Assembly (NCBI RefSeq): GCF_902769175.1
Contig: NZ_CACXNW010000008.1
Coordinates: 87,219-151,218 of the forward strand
DNA: 64,000 nt
Direction of reading: 5' to 3'
DNA from: an uncultured Methanobrevibacter sp.
GTDB taxonomy: Archaea > Methanobacteriota > Methanobacteria > Methanobacteriales > Methanobacteriaceae
The translations under genes and the position numbers were made by a program. Under the pieces are notes generated by a model, which ran no database searches, was not told where the DNA came from, and worked only from the letters and a program-made list of their open reading frames with translations. This document shows, in pieces, positions 30,900-41,300 of this stretch. Position 1 is the stretch's first letter; each line of letters opens with the position of its first letter.

Positions 30900-31169
30900 T
30901 TAAATGATATCAATGACTTCTGATATATTTTCAAAACCAAATGCCTTTTTAATAAGATTATACTGGTCTAATTTTACAGGAGGATTACATCCTTCGCAGA
31001 TGTAAACATGTTTATAAACACTAGCACTTGGATGCTCATCATCATGAAGTATACAATGTATTAAGTCATAATCTGGTAGATATTTTCTTTCATAAGACTT
31101 AACAGGTTCACAGTCAAAAACTATTCTTACAAGGTCTCTCATATCGCATCTATTAAGTAAATTAGACAT
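30900..31169 (-). CDS. Small CHC2-type primase zinc-finger protein
   Basis: An 89-residue protein resembling the DnaG-type CHC2 zinc finger: IHCILHDDEHPSASVYKH and VYICEGC keep the C..H..C..C pattern. It aligns with the CHC2 tail of the primase fusion two genes upstream (CCPFHDDTHPSAVAFKN, FYCSACG), so the element carries two such domains. Its start overlaps the preceding gene by about 30 bp. After the stop, the next frame reads on as about 26 codons (KKEFFEKLLEIK...) to 30830, which could be a frameshifted C-terminus. Probably a primase accessory; inferred. Confidence 0.7.
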   Translation of the reverse strand: MSNLLNRCDMRDLVRIVFDCEPVKSYERKYLPDYDLIHCILHDDEHPSASVYKHVYICEGCNPPVKLDQYNLIKKAFGFENISEVIDII

Positions 31170-31684
31170 ATTTCATCTGATGTTAAATATTCATCACCAA
31201 AGTAATAACCAGCCATGAAATCAAAATCCTTGTCTTTTAATATATCTAAACAATTAGATTGAGCAATATCTTTTTTAATTTGTTCTGTAAATTCTTTATA
31301 TGAACCTTTTGTTGAATCTAGGTTAGCTTCGATTCCATATCTTGCTAATGTACTATTAAAATCATTGGTCTCTTCACATGGCAATTTATCTCTTATAAAT
31401 TTTTCAATTTCATAAAAAACACCTTCGACACATTTGGACCAGTAATATGATATTCTACATTCTTCAGTTGCATGTCTAGAAATAGCTAAGTATATATCTC
31501 TACAATCCGGATTTTCAGAGTTTTTATAGGTGTATGGAATATACACTCTTTCTGCATCATATTTGTATCCTTTTGCTTTTAATTTATCATCTACTTTATA
31601 GTATGAATGTTCTTGAATAAATTCTTCTCTTTCTTTTTTATATTCTTCATCAGTTTTATTTTGAGTATAATTTTCTTTTTGCAT
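31139..31684 (-). CDS. Free-standing copy of the element ATPase's N-terminal domain
   Basis: A 181-residue protein with no known family that I recognise. Residues 28-156 align along their length with residues 24-142 of the large ATPase encoded upstream: YKVDDKLKAKGYKYDAERVY against YKVTDELDNYKYDDTGVY, YYWSKC against YSWTKY, and IAQSNCLDILKDKDFDF against IIQANCLKVLKELDFEF. So it is a solo version of that domain, perhaps a competitor or partner. ATG 31684 follows GGTGAT; the in-frame GTG at 31693 belongs to that ribosome site. In operon, overlapping the next gene. Confidence 0.7.
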   Translation of the reverse strand: MQKENYTQNKTDEEYKKEREEFIQEHSYYKVDDKLKAKGYKYDAERVYIPYTYKNSENPDCRDIYLAISRHATEECRISYYWSKCVEGVFYEIEKFIRDKLPCEETNDFNSTLARYGIEANLDSTKGSYKEFTEQIKKDIAQSNCLDILKDKDFDFMAGYYFGDEYLTSDEICLIYLIDAI

Positions 31685-31699
31685 ATATATCACCTTTTC

Positions 31700-32866
31700 T
31701 TATTGGAGATTTAATATCTCCTTTAAATTCATCAACATTTCGTTTTTAGTTTTAGAGCGGGTTACCTGCATTACAAAATCGTATTTGTTAAGATTCACTC
31801 CACAGGCACTACAATAAAAACGATTCTTAAAAGCTACTGCACTTGGATGAGTATCATCATGAAATGGGCAGCAGTAGGTATTTCTATTTTCATATTCGGC
31901 TACTGGTTCACCTAATGTTAAAATAGCTAAGTATCTTAAGTCAACATTTTCAAACATGTTATCATAGTGACCAGCAGTTTTATGTATTACTGTACGTTTT
32001 TTATTTTCTCTTTTTATCTCCTTATTAAAATCATCATTTAATGATGCTAATAAATCATTGAAAGAACTAGGAGCATAATATTCATCAATACGAAATTCAA
32101 CAGGTTTATTTTTGTTTTTACCTATTAAGTCAAGGGTTTCTTCATAACTTATATCATTTGGTATTGGTTGACAATATAGTTTTGTTTTTGAGTTAATGCT
32201 GTAAGGGACTCGTTGAAGCCTCCGGTGTGGATCACGATTTACGGCAAGGTCAAGTGTATCTAAAACTAAAGTCTTTTGAAAAACACTAGCTAGATGTTAG
32301 CTAATCTTACCAATTTGATTTAACTGCAACTCTCCAAAGAAAACGTTAACATGAAAACCTTTACTTCCACTAGCAATTAGATATGCTTTGACTCCTTTAG
32401 TACGTAAGTAATCACATAATTTAATAGCTTCTACAAAAGGTTTTTCAAGCAGGTCCTCATCAAAGATTAAAGACCTATATCTGCTTTGTAAGGACTTGAT
32501 TTTTTCTCTTCTCTTTCTACCAACTAAATTAGATTGTGTATCGAGAATTTCCTTTTTAATTTCTGAAGCTCTATTATCTGAGACATCAAAGTCAAAAAAT
32601 AATCTATCATAGTACCTTTTACTATTATCTTTCTTTTTGTATTCAGGTAAAGTTTTATAATAGCTAATTTCCGCTCCGAGAAGCCCATGTATTCCAGAAC
32701 GATATTTTAAATTTAAAAAATTTAGGAAGGTTTCTGAAGGGTCATCATCTTCTTTATAATCGTTACAGTTTAGGAAAAGAGGTTGTGATACCTCATGGAG
32801 GTATCGAACATCTCTGTAATAATTGCCATTATAGTAATCATGATGATAATCTCGTAAGGTATACAT
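31700..32866 (-). pseudogene. PriS-like primase fused to a CHC2 zinc finger, one in-frame stop
   Basis: Replication primase of the archaeo-eukaryotic type. The first 189 residues carry the catalytic DRLFFDFDVSDN (FDFD 91-94) and SGSKGFHV (166-173). TAA at 32297-32299 then interrupts, but the same frame stays open for a further 198 codons: a PriS-like RLQRVPYSIN, then a CHC2 finger (CCPFHDDTHPSAVAFKN, FYCSACG). So this was one protein of about 388 residues, or is read as two: 32297-32866 and 31700-31957. The start ATG overlaps the upstream stop (TAATG), implying coupling. Likely primes replication of the integrated element. Confidence 0.8.
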
Positions 32867-35262
32867 TAGCCATCACCTAGAAGTTTTTTAAAGCTTTCAC
32901 TAGCTTCGTAGTAAATCTCATCATTTATTTTGTTTTGTGAAACTAACTGGCTGTTTACTAAATCATTTACGCATTTACCTACTGAAATAGCTAGAAAATC
33001 AACACTCACATCATCCTCTTCATGTATTTTATCAGTGAGTTCTTTTGCAGTCAAACTCTCATTTTTTAAGCATAATCCAATATTATATGCTAATTCAGTA
33101 TTACTAATATCACTTGTATAACTTGTTAAATAAGAGTTAACACCAATTTTCCTACCTTTTTCATCTGATGGAGCATTTTCTACCACTTCTTGAAGGTTGT
33201 GTAATTTGTCTTCATCATCAGATGGGGTCATTATTTTTGAATTTTTTATGATACTGCCAACATCTTTTACATAGGTTAAATCAACGTATTTAGCATCATA
33301 TAGATTGACAGAATAATTATCAAAATCAAACCCTTTTATTGCACCATCTATAAAATCATAATATGAATTATAATCCTTTACAGTAATTTTAACTGTATAA
33401 TTTTCACAGTAAGAATTTAGATACTCCCACCCCTCTTCATTAATTGAAATATTAGACAAGGTTAACAAAGAGTATAGAACATCTAATTTGAAGTTTAAGG
33501 TATTAATATGCTTGTCATTTTCAATTTGACAACCAACACAACCATTATTTTTAGCATCAGGGTCATCATTACTCTTTTTTATTTTGTAATATGTCCAAGG
33601 TGATGACCTGTTATCGGAATCAAACTTAATTTTACCTATAAGTCCAAGGTCTTCTAGTGATTTTGCTGTGCCTTGGGATTTATCTAAATAATTTCTTAAG
33701 GTGTTGGTATTGATACCAATAGCTTTTGAGATGTTGCTTCTTGTATATTCATCTTCGAGAATCTTATCTTTTTCATCTCTTGACTCAGATGCATTGTATT
33801 CATCAAAAACTTCTTCATGATGTTTGTAAGCTTCTTCACGAGTCATCTTAGGTAAATACTTAAGAATCTTAATTTGATTTGCATTAAGTTTTAATTCCTG
33901 TGTTTCAGCTGATTTGTCCCATAAATCTTTAACAAAACTATAATCCTCATAAGAACCAATGTATACTCTTTCATTATCTATTTCAATACATTTTCTTTTT
34001 AATATGTGGAAAAAGGTCTTTGATTTTACAAGTGTAATGAACCCTTTTATATTTCTATTATTGAGGGAACTAGGGTCAAACAGTAATGTAAAAGGGTTAA
34101 AAACAACAATTTCTTTTTCAATTAAGTATTGTATGGCTGCCTGTATAATCAACCTGCTCCTTTTAATAATCTCATTATTATCAGAGTCAATAACAGCATT
34201 GGTTTGGATTTTATGTTTAATGCTTGTTTTACTGGCTTCTTCTTTAATAATAATGTTTAGCTTATACAAACGGTTTAAGAGTTCTTCATCTGGATTTTGC
34301 TTTGCATAAGTTAATATAACTAGAAATTTACCGTCTAATGTGAATGTTCTTGATTTACCATCAATAACTGTTTTTAACTCTTTAATTGGTTTATTATTAT
34401 CAGCTAATTCTTTTATAACCTCAATCATAGGGTCACTTAAAACAATATCGTCAAAAATTAAAATATTAAACTCGCCATATGACTCTCTATCGTAGTAGAT
34501 ATTTTTTGGGGAAATTGTCCTTAAAATATGAATATAACTTTCAGGGTAGTTTTTTGATGACTCAATAATAATGTCAGTTTTACCTGTACCAGTATCAGCA
34601 TTAAGTTCTGTGTGTACGGGTTGATCTATAAAGACTGAGGTTAAGATTAATGGGAGTTGTTTTTTAAGTTCATCGTTACCTTCATGTGTCCAAGAAATGC
34701 TTGAAATTATATTATCATAAAGTGTATCTTCTTCTAGGAGGGCCATTGCCTCTTTTTGAATTAACTCATCATAATCTGCAAATTGTATAATGTTTATTTC
34801 CAAGTCTTCATCTTCTTCTAGCCATATATCTGTTTTAAATTCAAAATCAAGTTCTTTTAAAACTTTTAAACAATTAGCTTGAATAATAGTGCTCTTAAAC
34901 GTGCTAACAAAGAAAAGCATTTCATCTTCATTAGATTTAAGCCCCGCTGCCTCGCCAGTAGTGATTAAATTATTAATTAGCTTCTTATCTTCCTCATTTA
35001 TTAATTTATCACTTCTATAATTTGTTAAAGTTTGAAAATTATTGTCACTGTACTTTGTCCAGCTGTAGATTACTTCTGACTTTTTACTTTCATTTCTACT
35101 GACTTTTAAATAAATATTTTCTTGATTAAATGGAATGTATACGCCAGTATCATCATATTTATAATTGTCTAATTCATCAGTTACTTTATAAATAGCTAGC
35201 TCATTTTCAGCTGCTATTTCTCTTTCGATAGATTCTTTAAGCTCATTAAAATGGTCTTCCAT
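32866..35262 (-). CDS. AAA+ replication ATPase/helicase of the integrated element
   Basis: A 798-residue protein. An N-terminal domain (about 20-145) is duplicated as a solo gene downstream. The P-loop ATPase has Walker A ADTGTGKT (222-229) and Walker B NILIFDDI (266-273). Further on are a helix-turn-helix-like SKAIGINTNTLRNYLDKS and a CVGCQIE pair. The layout suits a plasmid or viral replicative helicase or origin protein, but no named family can be assigned by eye. The frame extends to 35337, but ATG 35262 with GGAGGG upstream is the likely start. The stop overlaps the primase start. Confidence 0.72.
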   Translation of the reverse strand: MEDHFNELKESIEREIAAENELAIYKVTDELDNYKYDDTGVYIPFNQENIYLKVSRNESKKSEVIYSWTKYSDNNFQTLTNYRSDKLINEEDKKLINNLITTGEAAGLKSNEDEMLFFVSTFKSTIIQANCLKVLKELDFEFKTDIWLEEDEDLEINIIQFADYDELIQKEAMALLEEDTLYDNIISSISWTHEGNDELKKQLPLILTSVFIDQPVHTELNADTGTGKTDIIIESSKNYPESYIHILRTISPKNIYYDRESYGEFNILIFDDIVLSDPMIEVIKELADNNKPIKELKTVIDGKSRTFTLDGKFLVILTYAKQNPDEELLNRLYKLNIIIKEEASKTSIKHKIQTNAVIDSDNNEIIKRSRLIIQAAIQYLIEKEIVVFNPFTLLFDPSSLNNRNIKGFITLVKSKTFFHILKRKCIEIDNERVYIGSYEDYSFVKDLWDKSAETQELKLNANQIKILKYLPKMTREEAYKHHEEVFDEYNASESRDEKDKILEDEYTRSNISKAIGINTNTLRNYLDKSQGTAKSLEDLGLIGKIKFDSDNRSSPWTYYKIKKSNDDPDAKNNGCVGCQIENDKHINTLNFKLDVLYSLLTLSNISINEEGWEYLNSYCENYTVKITVKDYNSYYDFIDGAIKGFDFDNYSVNLYDAKYVDLTYVKDVGSIIKNSKIMTPSDDEDKLHNLQEVVENAPSDEKGRKIGVNSYLTSYTSDISNTELAYNIGLCLKNESLTAKELTDKIHEEDDVSVDFLAISVGKCVNDLVNSQLVSQNKINDEIYYEASESFKKLLGDG

Positions 35263-35389
35263 TTTTCCCTCCGGGGTATGGGAGTATCCAAGAAGAAAAA
35301 GTATTTTTAATATTAGACACAAATATATTATTGTCATTTTAGAATGTGTGTCTAGGTTACTTTTTCTAACTTGGACATATCCTTTCTTT

Positions 35390-35560
35390 TTACATCCTGT
35401 CTGCTTCTCTTTCTAATTCGTAGTATAGTTGTTCTAGTAGTTTATCTTCAGATGGTTCATCTAAAGGAATGTCTAAAAAACCATGCTCCGCACAATATCC
35501 GCAGTAATTACATTTTTCATATTGGTACAATATACAACGGTTTCTTTTTTTATTTTGCAT
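35390..35560 (-). CDS. Small cysteine-rich (zinc-binding?) protein
   Basis: A 56-residue protein with CNYCGYC plus an earlier Cys (NRCILYQYEKCNYCGYC), suggesting a metal-binding knuckle, and an acidic helical tail (DKLLEQLYYELEREADRM). ATG 35560 follows AGGTGATATGG and lies within the last codons of the upstream gene, an 11-bp overlap. The longer frame to 35626 has no better start. Typical of tiny zinc proteins in archaeal mobile elements; function unknown. Confidence 0.65.
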   Translation of the reverse strand: MQNKKRNRCILYQYEKCNYCGYCAEHGFLDIPLDEPSEDKLLEQLYYELEREADRM

Positions 35561-36260
35561 CCATATCACCTGTGGTATAGAAATCTTCTTCTGTGTCTTC
35601 ATAAAATCCTTCAACGACGTATCCATAATAATTTATGTCTAATAGTTTTTCGAGTATTGAATTAGTAGCATTAATACTATCAGTTATATGTTTTATATTT
35701 AAATCAAGGAATTCTTTTTCAGAGTTTGCCTCTTCTATTTGATTAAACATTTCTTCAAGTTCTTTTGATGTAAATTCATCTTTTATTCCTGTATCGTGGC
35801 AGTATAAGATAGTATCAATTAAATGTGTTGCTCTTAAACTAATGCTAGTACCATAATAAACAGCATTGTCAATAACTTTTCTAAGATATACTAATTCAGT
35901 TATCATTTCTTTTACAGTCCCTTTTACAGCTTCTTTTTCAATGTTTTCTTGTTCAAATCTATTATTCATATTTTCACCTTTATAATATACTGGTTTTATC
36001 TTTTCAGTTAACAAATTGCTTTTGTTACAAATTTCACTGTTTCTTTCACTAATTTTGCATAACTCAATTATTAAGCAATTTAATATGGTATGCAATCCTA
36101 ACAGTGAATTAATGGCTTTTGAACCATTTTTTATTTCTACATCTATTTCAGAATCAAATGCAGGTAGTGAATCAAAATGCTCTCTAAATGATATTAATAG
36201 AGTATATAGAAGATTCATAATGCTCTGCATTTCATTTGCTTTTTCGACTAAGTTGCTCAT
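35550..36260 (-). CDS. Helical protein of the integrated element (possibly two fused genes)
   Basis: No family recognised. The 236-residue product is mostly helical and charged. Start ATG 36260 follows AGAGGTCG; the frame opens earlier at 36377 without a better site. Inside it, ATG 35969 is preceded by a strong ribosome site (AAAGGTG), and another frame has TAA just before it. So two tandem genes (35970-36260 and 35550-35969, the latter 139 residues) may have been joined by a small indel. First gene of the minus-strand replication operon. Confidence 0.55.
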   Translation of the reverse strand: MSNLVEKANEMQSIMNLLYTLLISFREHFDSLPAFDSEIDVEIKNGSKAINSLLGLHTILNCLIIELCKISERNSEICNKSNLLTEKIKPVYYKGENMNNRFEQENIEKEAVKGTVKEMITELVYLRKVIDNAVYYGTSISLRATHLIDTILYCHDTGIKDEFTSKELEEMFNQIEEANSEKEFLDLNIKHITDSINATNSILEKLLDINYYGYVVEGFYEDTEEDFYTTGDMDAK

Positions 36261-36320
36261 ACTTTCGACCTCTTTATTTTTGGTAGATTTTTGTGATATA
36301 ATATCCTCTCCTTTTAGTGT

Positions 36321-36383
36321 TAGTGATTGTAAAAATTTAAACCATTTAAAAATTGGTTTATCACTACTGGCTAACAATCACTA
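36321..36383. promoter_or_regulatory. Nested inverted repeats at the head of the replication operon
   Basis: An outer perfect 10-bp pair, TAGTGATTGT (36321-36330) and ACAATCACTA (36374-36383), encloses an inner 6-bp pair, AAACCA (36339-36344) and TGGTTT (36354-36359). It sits just upstream of the operon start codon. It may be an operator or part of a replication origin; neither is proven. Confidence 0.55.
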
Positions 36384-36448
36384 TCTTATTGTTTGATTAA
36401 TGTATTATATAAACTTTGTTATTCATTTAAAGACTTTTTAGTCCTTTG

Positions 36449-36546
36449 TTTGTTACTTAAAAGGAGGAAACTAATTTTCATATTTTGGATATTTTTCTAT
36501 TTTTTTTACAAAAACTTAAAATTATTACTCAAAAACAAGTAACAAA
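36449..36546. repeat. Spaced inverted repeat near the recombinase-like gene
   Basis: TTTGTTACTT (36449-36458) and AAGTAACAAA (36537-36546) are perfect reverse complements, 78 bp apart, between two divergent genes. Possible binding sites for a dimeric regulator or recombinase of the element. Confidence 0.5.
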
Positions 36547-36578
36547 TTATTTATTACAGGTAGTAAATAGTTAATGTC

Positions 36579-37818
36579 ATGTCAAAAGAAAAGTTAGCTA
36601 TCGATGATATCTTCACTGCACTTGCGTTAAGTAGGTCAATACTTGACAAAGCATTGATAACTTTCATATTATCCTCAGGTTTAAAAAATCAAGACATAAT
36701 AACATTAAAGATAAATGATTTACTAACTGCTTTTGAACCTTCTTTCAGAGAACAGATTAGTATTAATAAATTTGAAACATTATTAATGGGTTCTGATTTA
36801 AAATTAGACTCTAAACCAAAGGATAATCGATTTGACTTAGAAACATTACTTCAAATGGATCCCAGGAAAATATTGCCCTGCTGGAAAATACAAAAACATA
36901 AAAGAATAACATTTAACACGCCTGAAGCAACATATTATCTATTTTTATACTTAAAAAATAGGAATAATTATAAAAAAATAGAAAATGAAGAGTATCTCTT
37001 CGAATTATATGATAAAAAAAGACGCAGACAACATTGGCCAATTAGAATCTAAATACGTCTCTAAGCGTTTTAACATTATCAATGAAAAACTACATGACAT
37101 AAAAGAAACCCCTGCTTCATTTAACGTATCAAATTTAATAAAGTATTTCAAGTCTACTTGTGAAGAAAATTTGCAAGGCCCACACAAACAAGATGCATTT
37201 GACTTACTAACTGGTAAAACTAAAAGAAATAACTATTATTTTAAGAATCGAGGAATCGAAAAATGTTATTCAAGACTAATACCTTATTTAACTATAAATC
37301 TAGCATTATATCACCCAACAATTAATCAATACATTATTGACACTGACCAAAAAAACTTCAATCCACAACATAAAACCTTTTCCGAATTTGATATTAACAC
37401 TATTTTGAAATTAACATATGCTAAGAAAATGGAAGGTTTTCAAGATTTTGATGCATATACTGGAATAAACATTGCATATAATAAAGCCATTCACGACAAT
37501 AGATTAGGTTATTTTTATTATCATAAAAACTATATCGATTCATTATTCAATTACGTAAAAACCAGATTATATATCCATCATACTTTAAGTGATTTTACTA
37601 TTAAAGTATCAAAAACAAAAATTGACCAAAAGGTTAATGAAATTACAAATGAACTATGGAGTACAGGTATTTTTGAAATAACTAATGTTAACAAGGCAGA
37701 ATTTAAAGAAACACTTAAAGAAGCAATTACACAAGACCTACAAAATAAAAACAGTCTCAATGTTTCTTCAGAATATGTGATTGATGTTTTTGAAGAACTA
37801 ATTTTTACAAACAGATAG
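36579..37818 (+). pseudogene. Tyrosine-recombinase-like protein lacking clear catalytic residues, frameshifted as read
   Basis: About 413 residues when repaired. FILSSGLKNQDIITLKINDL (about 29-48) resembles box I of tyrosine recombinases, but Lys takes the place of the catalytic Arg. No HxxR box or C-terminal Tyr motif is recognisable, so it may be a non-catalytic relative, or an unrelated helical protein. The two frames join by removing one A from the A7 run at 37014-37020 (restores ELYDKKDADNIGQL). ATG 36579 has no strong ribosome site. It lies between the replication operon and BREX. Confidence 0.55.
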
Positions 37819-37856
37819 TTATTATTGCCAATACCTTTCTACATTTGACAACGCCT

Positions 37857-37868
37857 TGTATAAATAGA
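37857..37868 (+). promoter_or_regulatory. TATA box of the BREX operon
   Basis: TTGTATAAATAG is a good archaeal TATA box, about 58 bp upstream of the brxF start, leaving room for a short leader with the ribosome site AAGGGGAT at 37912. No other promoter is needed in the operon, whose genes overlap or nearly touch. Confidence 0.6.
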
Positions 37869-37925
37869 AAGTAATTTATTATATTAAAAGCATAAATTAA
37901 ATTATTAATATAAGGGGATAAATTT

Positions 37926-38384
37926 GTGAATTTAAAAGAGGCAATTGAGGATTTGCAGACAGGAACAAAACATTATAAATTAATTGTTTTAAATAAAGAA
38001 TCAAAAGACTGCATCAATGAATGTAAATCACTTGATTTTGATGGTGTAGTAAAAGTTGATATCAATAGGGTGTTGAATGAAAAATTATTAGATGGTAAAA
38101 CTAAAGAAGAAAAAGAACATGAAACCTGGGACTTAATTAAAAATTATCTAGACTCCCTGAATTTTAATATTCTATTTTTACACAATGTTGAATACATGTT
38201 TTCTAAAGAATTAGGCAATCTCGATGTAATCAGTAATTTTAAATATTACTCAAGAAATGGACATATAATAGTTTTATTTGTTAATGGAAAACTAATTGAT
38301 AATCATTTAATTTACTCAGAAGAAGGTTATCCTGATTATAGAAGCATGGATGTATCTGAAGTTAATCTTGTGGGTTGGGAATAA
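37926..38384 (+). CDS. brxF: BrxF (type 3 BREX)
   Basis: Small protein that heads type 3 BREX operons; its molecular role is not settled, but it resembles a small P-loop-like NTPase relative. The 152 residues have LNFNILFLHNVEYMF (about 79-93), like a Walker B strand, and HIIVLFVNG. The call rests mostly on length and position before brxC. The start is GTG 37926 with AAGGGGAT 7 bases upstream. The stop overlaps the brxC start as TAATG. Confidence 0.75.
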   Translation: MNLKEAIEDLQTGTKHYKLIVLNKESKDCINECKSLDFDGVVKVDINRVLNEKLLDGKTKEEKEHETWDLIKNYLDSLNFNILFLHNVEYMFSKELGNLDVISNFKYYSRNGHIIVLFVNGKLIDNHLIYSEEGYPDYRSMDVSEVNLVGWE

Positions 38385-41300
38385 TGCAAATCAAAAAATT
38401 ATTTAATTTTGAAGATATACAACAAGTTGTAGCAATAGGAAACATTGAAAATGAACAAGAAATGGTAGAAAAATTTGTTATTTCACCTAATCTTAAAGAA
38501 GATTTATTTGAATTTTTAGAATATCTAAAAGGCAATAAACCTGAAAAAAACACATCCGTTGATGTAATTGGTAACTATGGTACCGGTAAATCTCACTTAT
38601 TAACCTTTTTATCCCTAATCTTATCAAACCCTGAAATGGTACAATACATCCAAGATGAAGATTTAAAAAAAGAATTTGCTGCAATAGATAAAGAATTTTT
38701 AGTAGTAAAATACGAATTACCTGGTCAAGATAAAAGTTTAGAAGACATATTCATTTATCGTGTAAAAAAACAATTAAATGAAAATTATGATATCGATATC
38801 AGCGATATTAATGTAGAAGAGAAAGACCCAAAAGAATTGGTTGAAGAAATACTATTAAAAATCAAAGAAAAATATCCAAATAAAGGCTTAATAGTTATAT
38901 TTGACGAATACTCCGATTTTTTAAAATCAAAAGAATCATATAAACAAAATAGAGATTTACAATTCACAAGACAAATTGCAGAGTGTTCTAAAAATCAAGA
39001 TTTCATATTAATGCTTTCTATGCAAGAATATATTTTCTCCAACCCCGAATACAAAGACAAAGCCGATTTAATCAACAAAATCGAAAAAAGATTCTTAAAA
39101 TTTAATATTACAAGTGAAAACATCGAAGACATTATCGCAAAAAGAATGGTTACAAAAACACCAAATCAAATAGAAGACCTCAAAATTCAATTTGAAACTA
39201 TTAAAGACAAATTCCCTAATATCGCAGTTGAAGAAGATAGATACATCAATTTATTCCCAGTTCATCCTTATCTTATTGAAATGTTATCAAGACTAACCTT
39301 ATTCGAAAACAGGTCAATATTAATGTTTATATCAGATCAAACCAAAATAATACAAGAAAAAGAATTTCCTGCTTTCATTACTTACGATTTAATCTATGAT
39401 GAACTAATTGAATCAGAACACACAATTAAAAATAATGAAATGGTAAAACCAGTCATTAATATTGTAAGGTCACTCAGAGACATTATACCAAGATTAGATT
39501 CACAATATAGGGACAGAGCTAAAACTTTAATAGATGCATTAGCTATTAAAAATTTAGTCACACCCCCAGATAATAATGGAGAAAAGAAAGGAGGAGACAC
39601 TCCAGAAAAATTCGCAGAAAATCTATGCATTTTACCTAAATCAGATTTTATGGAACCTTCAGAGGATATATCCACCATACTTAACATGTTAATAAGCAAT
39701 TCAGAAGGACAATTCATAAGTAGAGATGAAAAAAGCAATACGTACTTTATAAATCTAAATAAAAACAAAGATTATAATCAAATGATAAACAATAAAGCAG
39801 CAAATATGGATGATTTAATCCACAATAATGAAGTATTTGTTGAAGATTTCTTACTAAATGAATTAGGTTTTGAACTAACAAATGAAATAACTGATTCACC
39901 AAATGATAAAAAGTATGTTATACCAGACACCGTCACCTGGAAAGAAAGAAATTCATTTAGAACAGGAATATTAGCAATAAACATTGGAAACACATTATCT
40001 ATCAATAACTCTGGCGATTATTTAGTTAGTATTAAAGGATTTGGCCCACACAGTATTGATGAACATGATATAAATCATATTATCATAAAACCTGATTATA
40101 CTGATGAATTTAAAGCAAGCATTAGAAAATTAGCTGCGGTAAATGACTTTTTAAGAACAAAAACTCATGTTAATGCAATGAGAAGTAAGAAAAACACAAT
40201 CATTGACACAGAAGTTAAAAAATATTTTAAAGAAGCAATATTAAATTCAACTATCCAATATAGAACTGATACCTATTCTTTAGAAGAATTAGGCATTTCA
40301 ATAGAAATCACATCTGAAATATTTTCACAAATTAAAGAAAAATTACTCGGTGAAGAATTAGTAAACATTTACCCCGAATATCCAAAATTCAAATCCGATG
40401 CAAAACTTTCTTTGAATAATATAGAAGGAACAATGGGATCTGTTTTAACTGAAATCTCCCAAAAAACAATATTATCAGATTTTGATTTAAAATCAAAAAG
40501 AATACTAACCCCATTAGAATTATACAATAATGATACAATAGATGTTAATAACAGCAGATATACCTCAATTATTTTAGATAAAGTTGAAAGCACTTTTAAA
40601 AACATACCTATTTCAGAAATTGTCGAATTCTTTGAAGCAAAACCATATGGGATGCAAAAAGAAATCACATATTTATTAATAGCAATTTTACTAAGAAATG
40701 GAAACATTATAATAAGTAATAAGAATGGAAAAACATATACTTCATCAGATTTTACAAATTTATTCAAACCCGGATTAAAAGTCTTCAATGATTTAAAATA
40801 CATTAAACAAGAAGAGGGCCCAAGTGCTGATGCTCAAAAATTATTTGACATACTTGATTTAGATAGAAATACTTTAATAAATAAAAAAGAGTATCCTATA
40901 GCTTTAAAATCATATGTAGAAAAAATTGATAGTATTGAATTAAAAGTTGCCCATATTAACAATCAATTTAATAATATCATCCAAAATAATACCCTAAATC
41001 TACCAATGGATGAAATAAAAGAAAAAATTATCTTTATTAATAATGTTTCTTTTGAAACAATGGAAGTATCTTCAATAAATGATTTTAATAATCTAGATTA
41101 CTCTGAAGATAATTTAAATAATATTAAGGAGGCCATTGAGTTAATTTCTATTTTAGATTCATTTTTAGTTGATTATAATAATTTTATGTATGCTGGAATC
41201 ACTTACATGAAAAACGCAATTGACTTTATCAGTAAAAGTGATTTATTTAAAGTGATGGATAAAAATGAGTTGACAAAGATATATCAAGAATCATTAGATA

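Noticed and set aside
32297..32299. Recoding of the in-frame stop as pyrrolysine
   Set aside because: Pyrrolysine is inserted at TAG; this codon and the two NRPS stops are TAA, and no pyl gene is seen.
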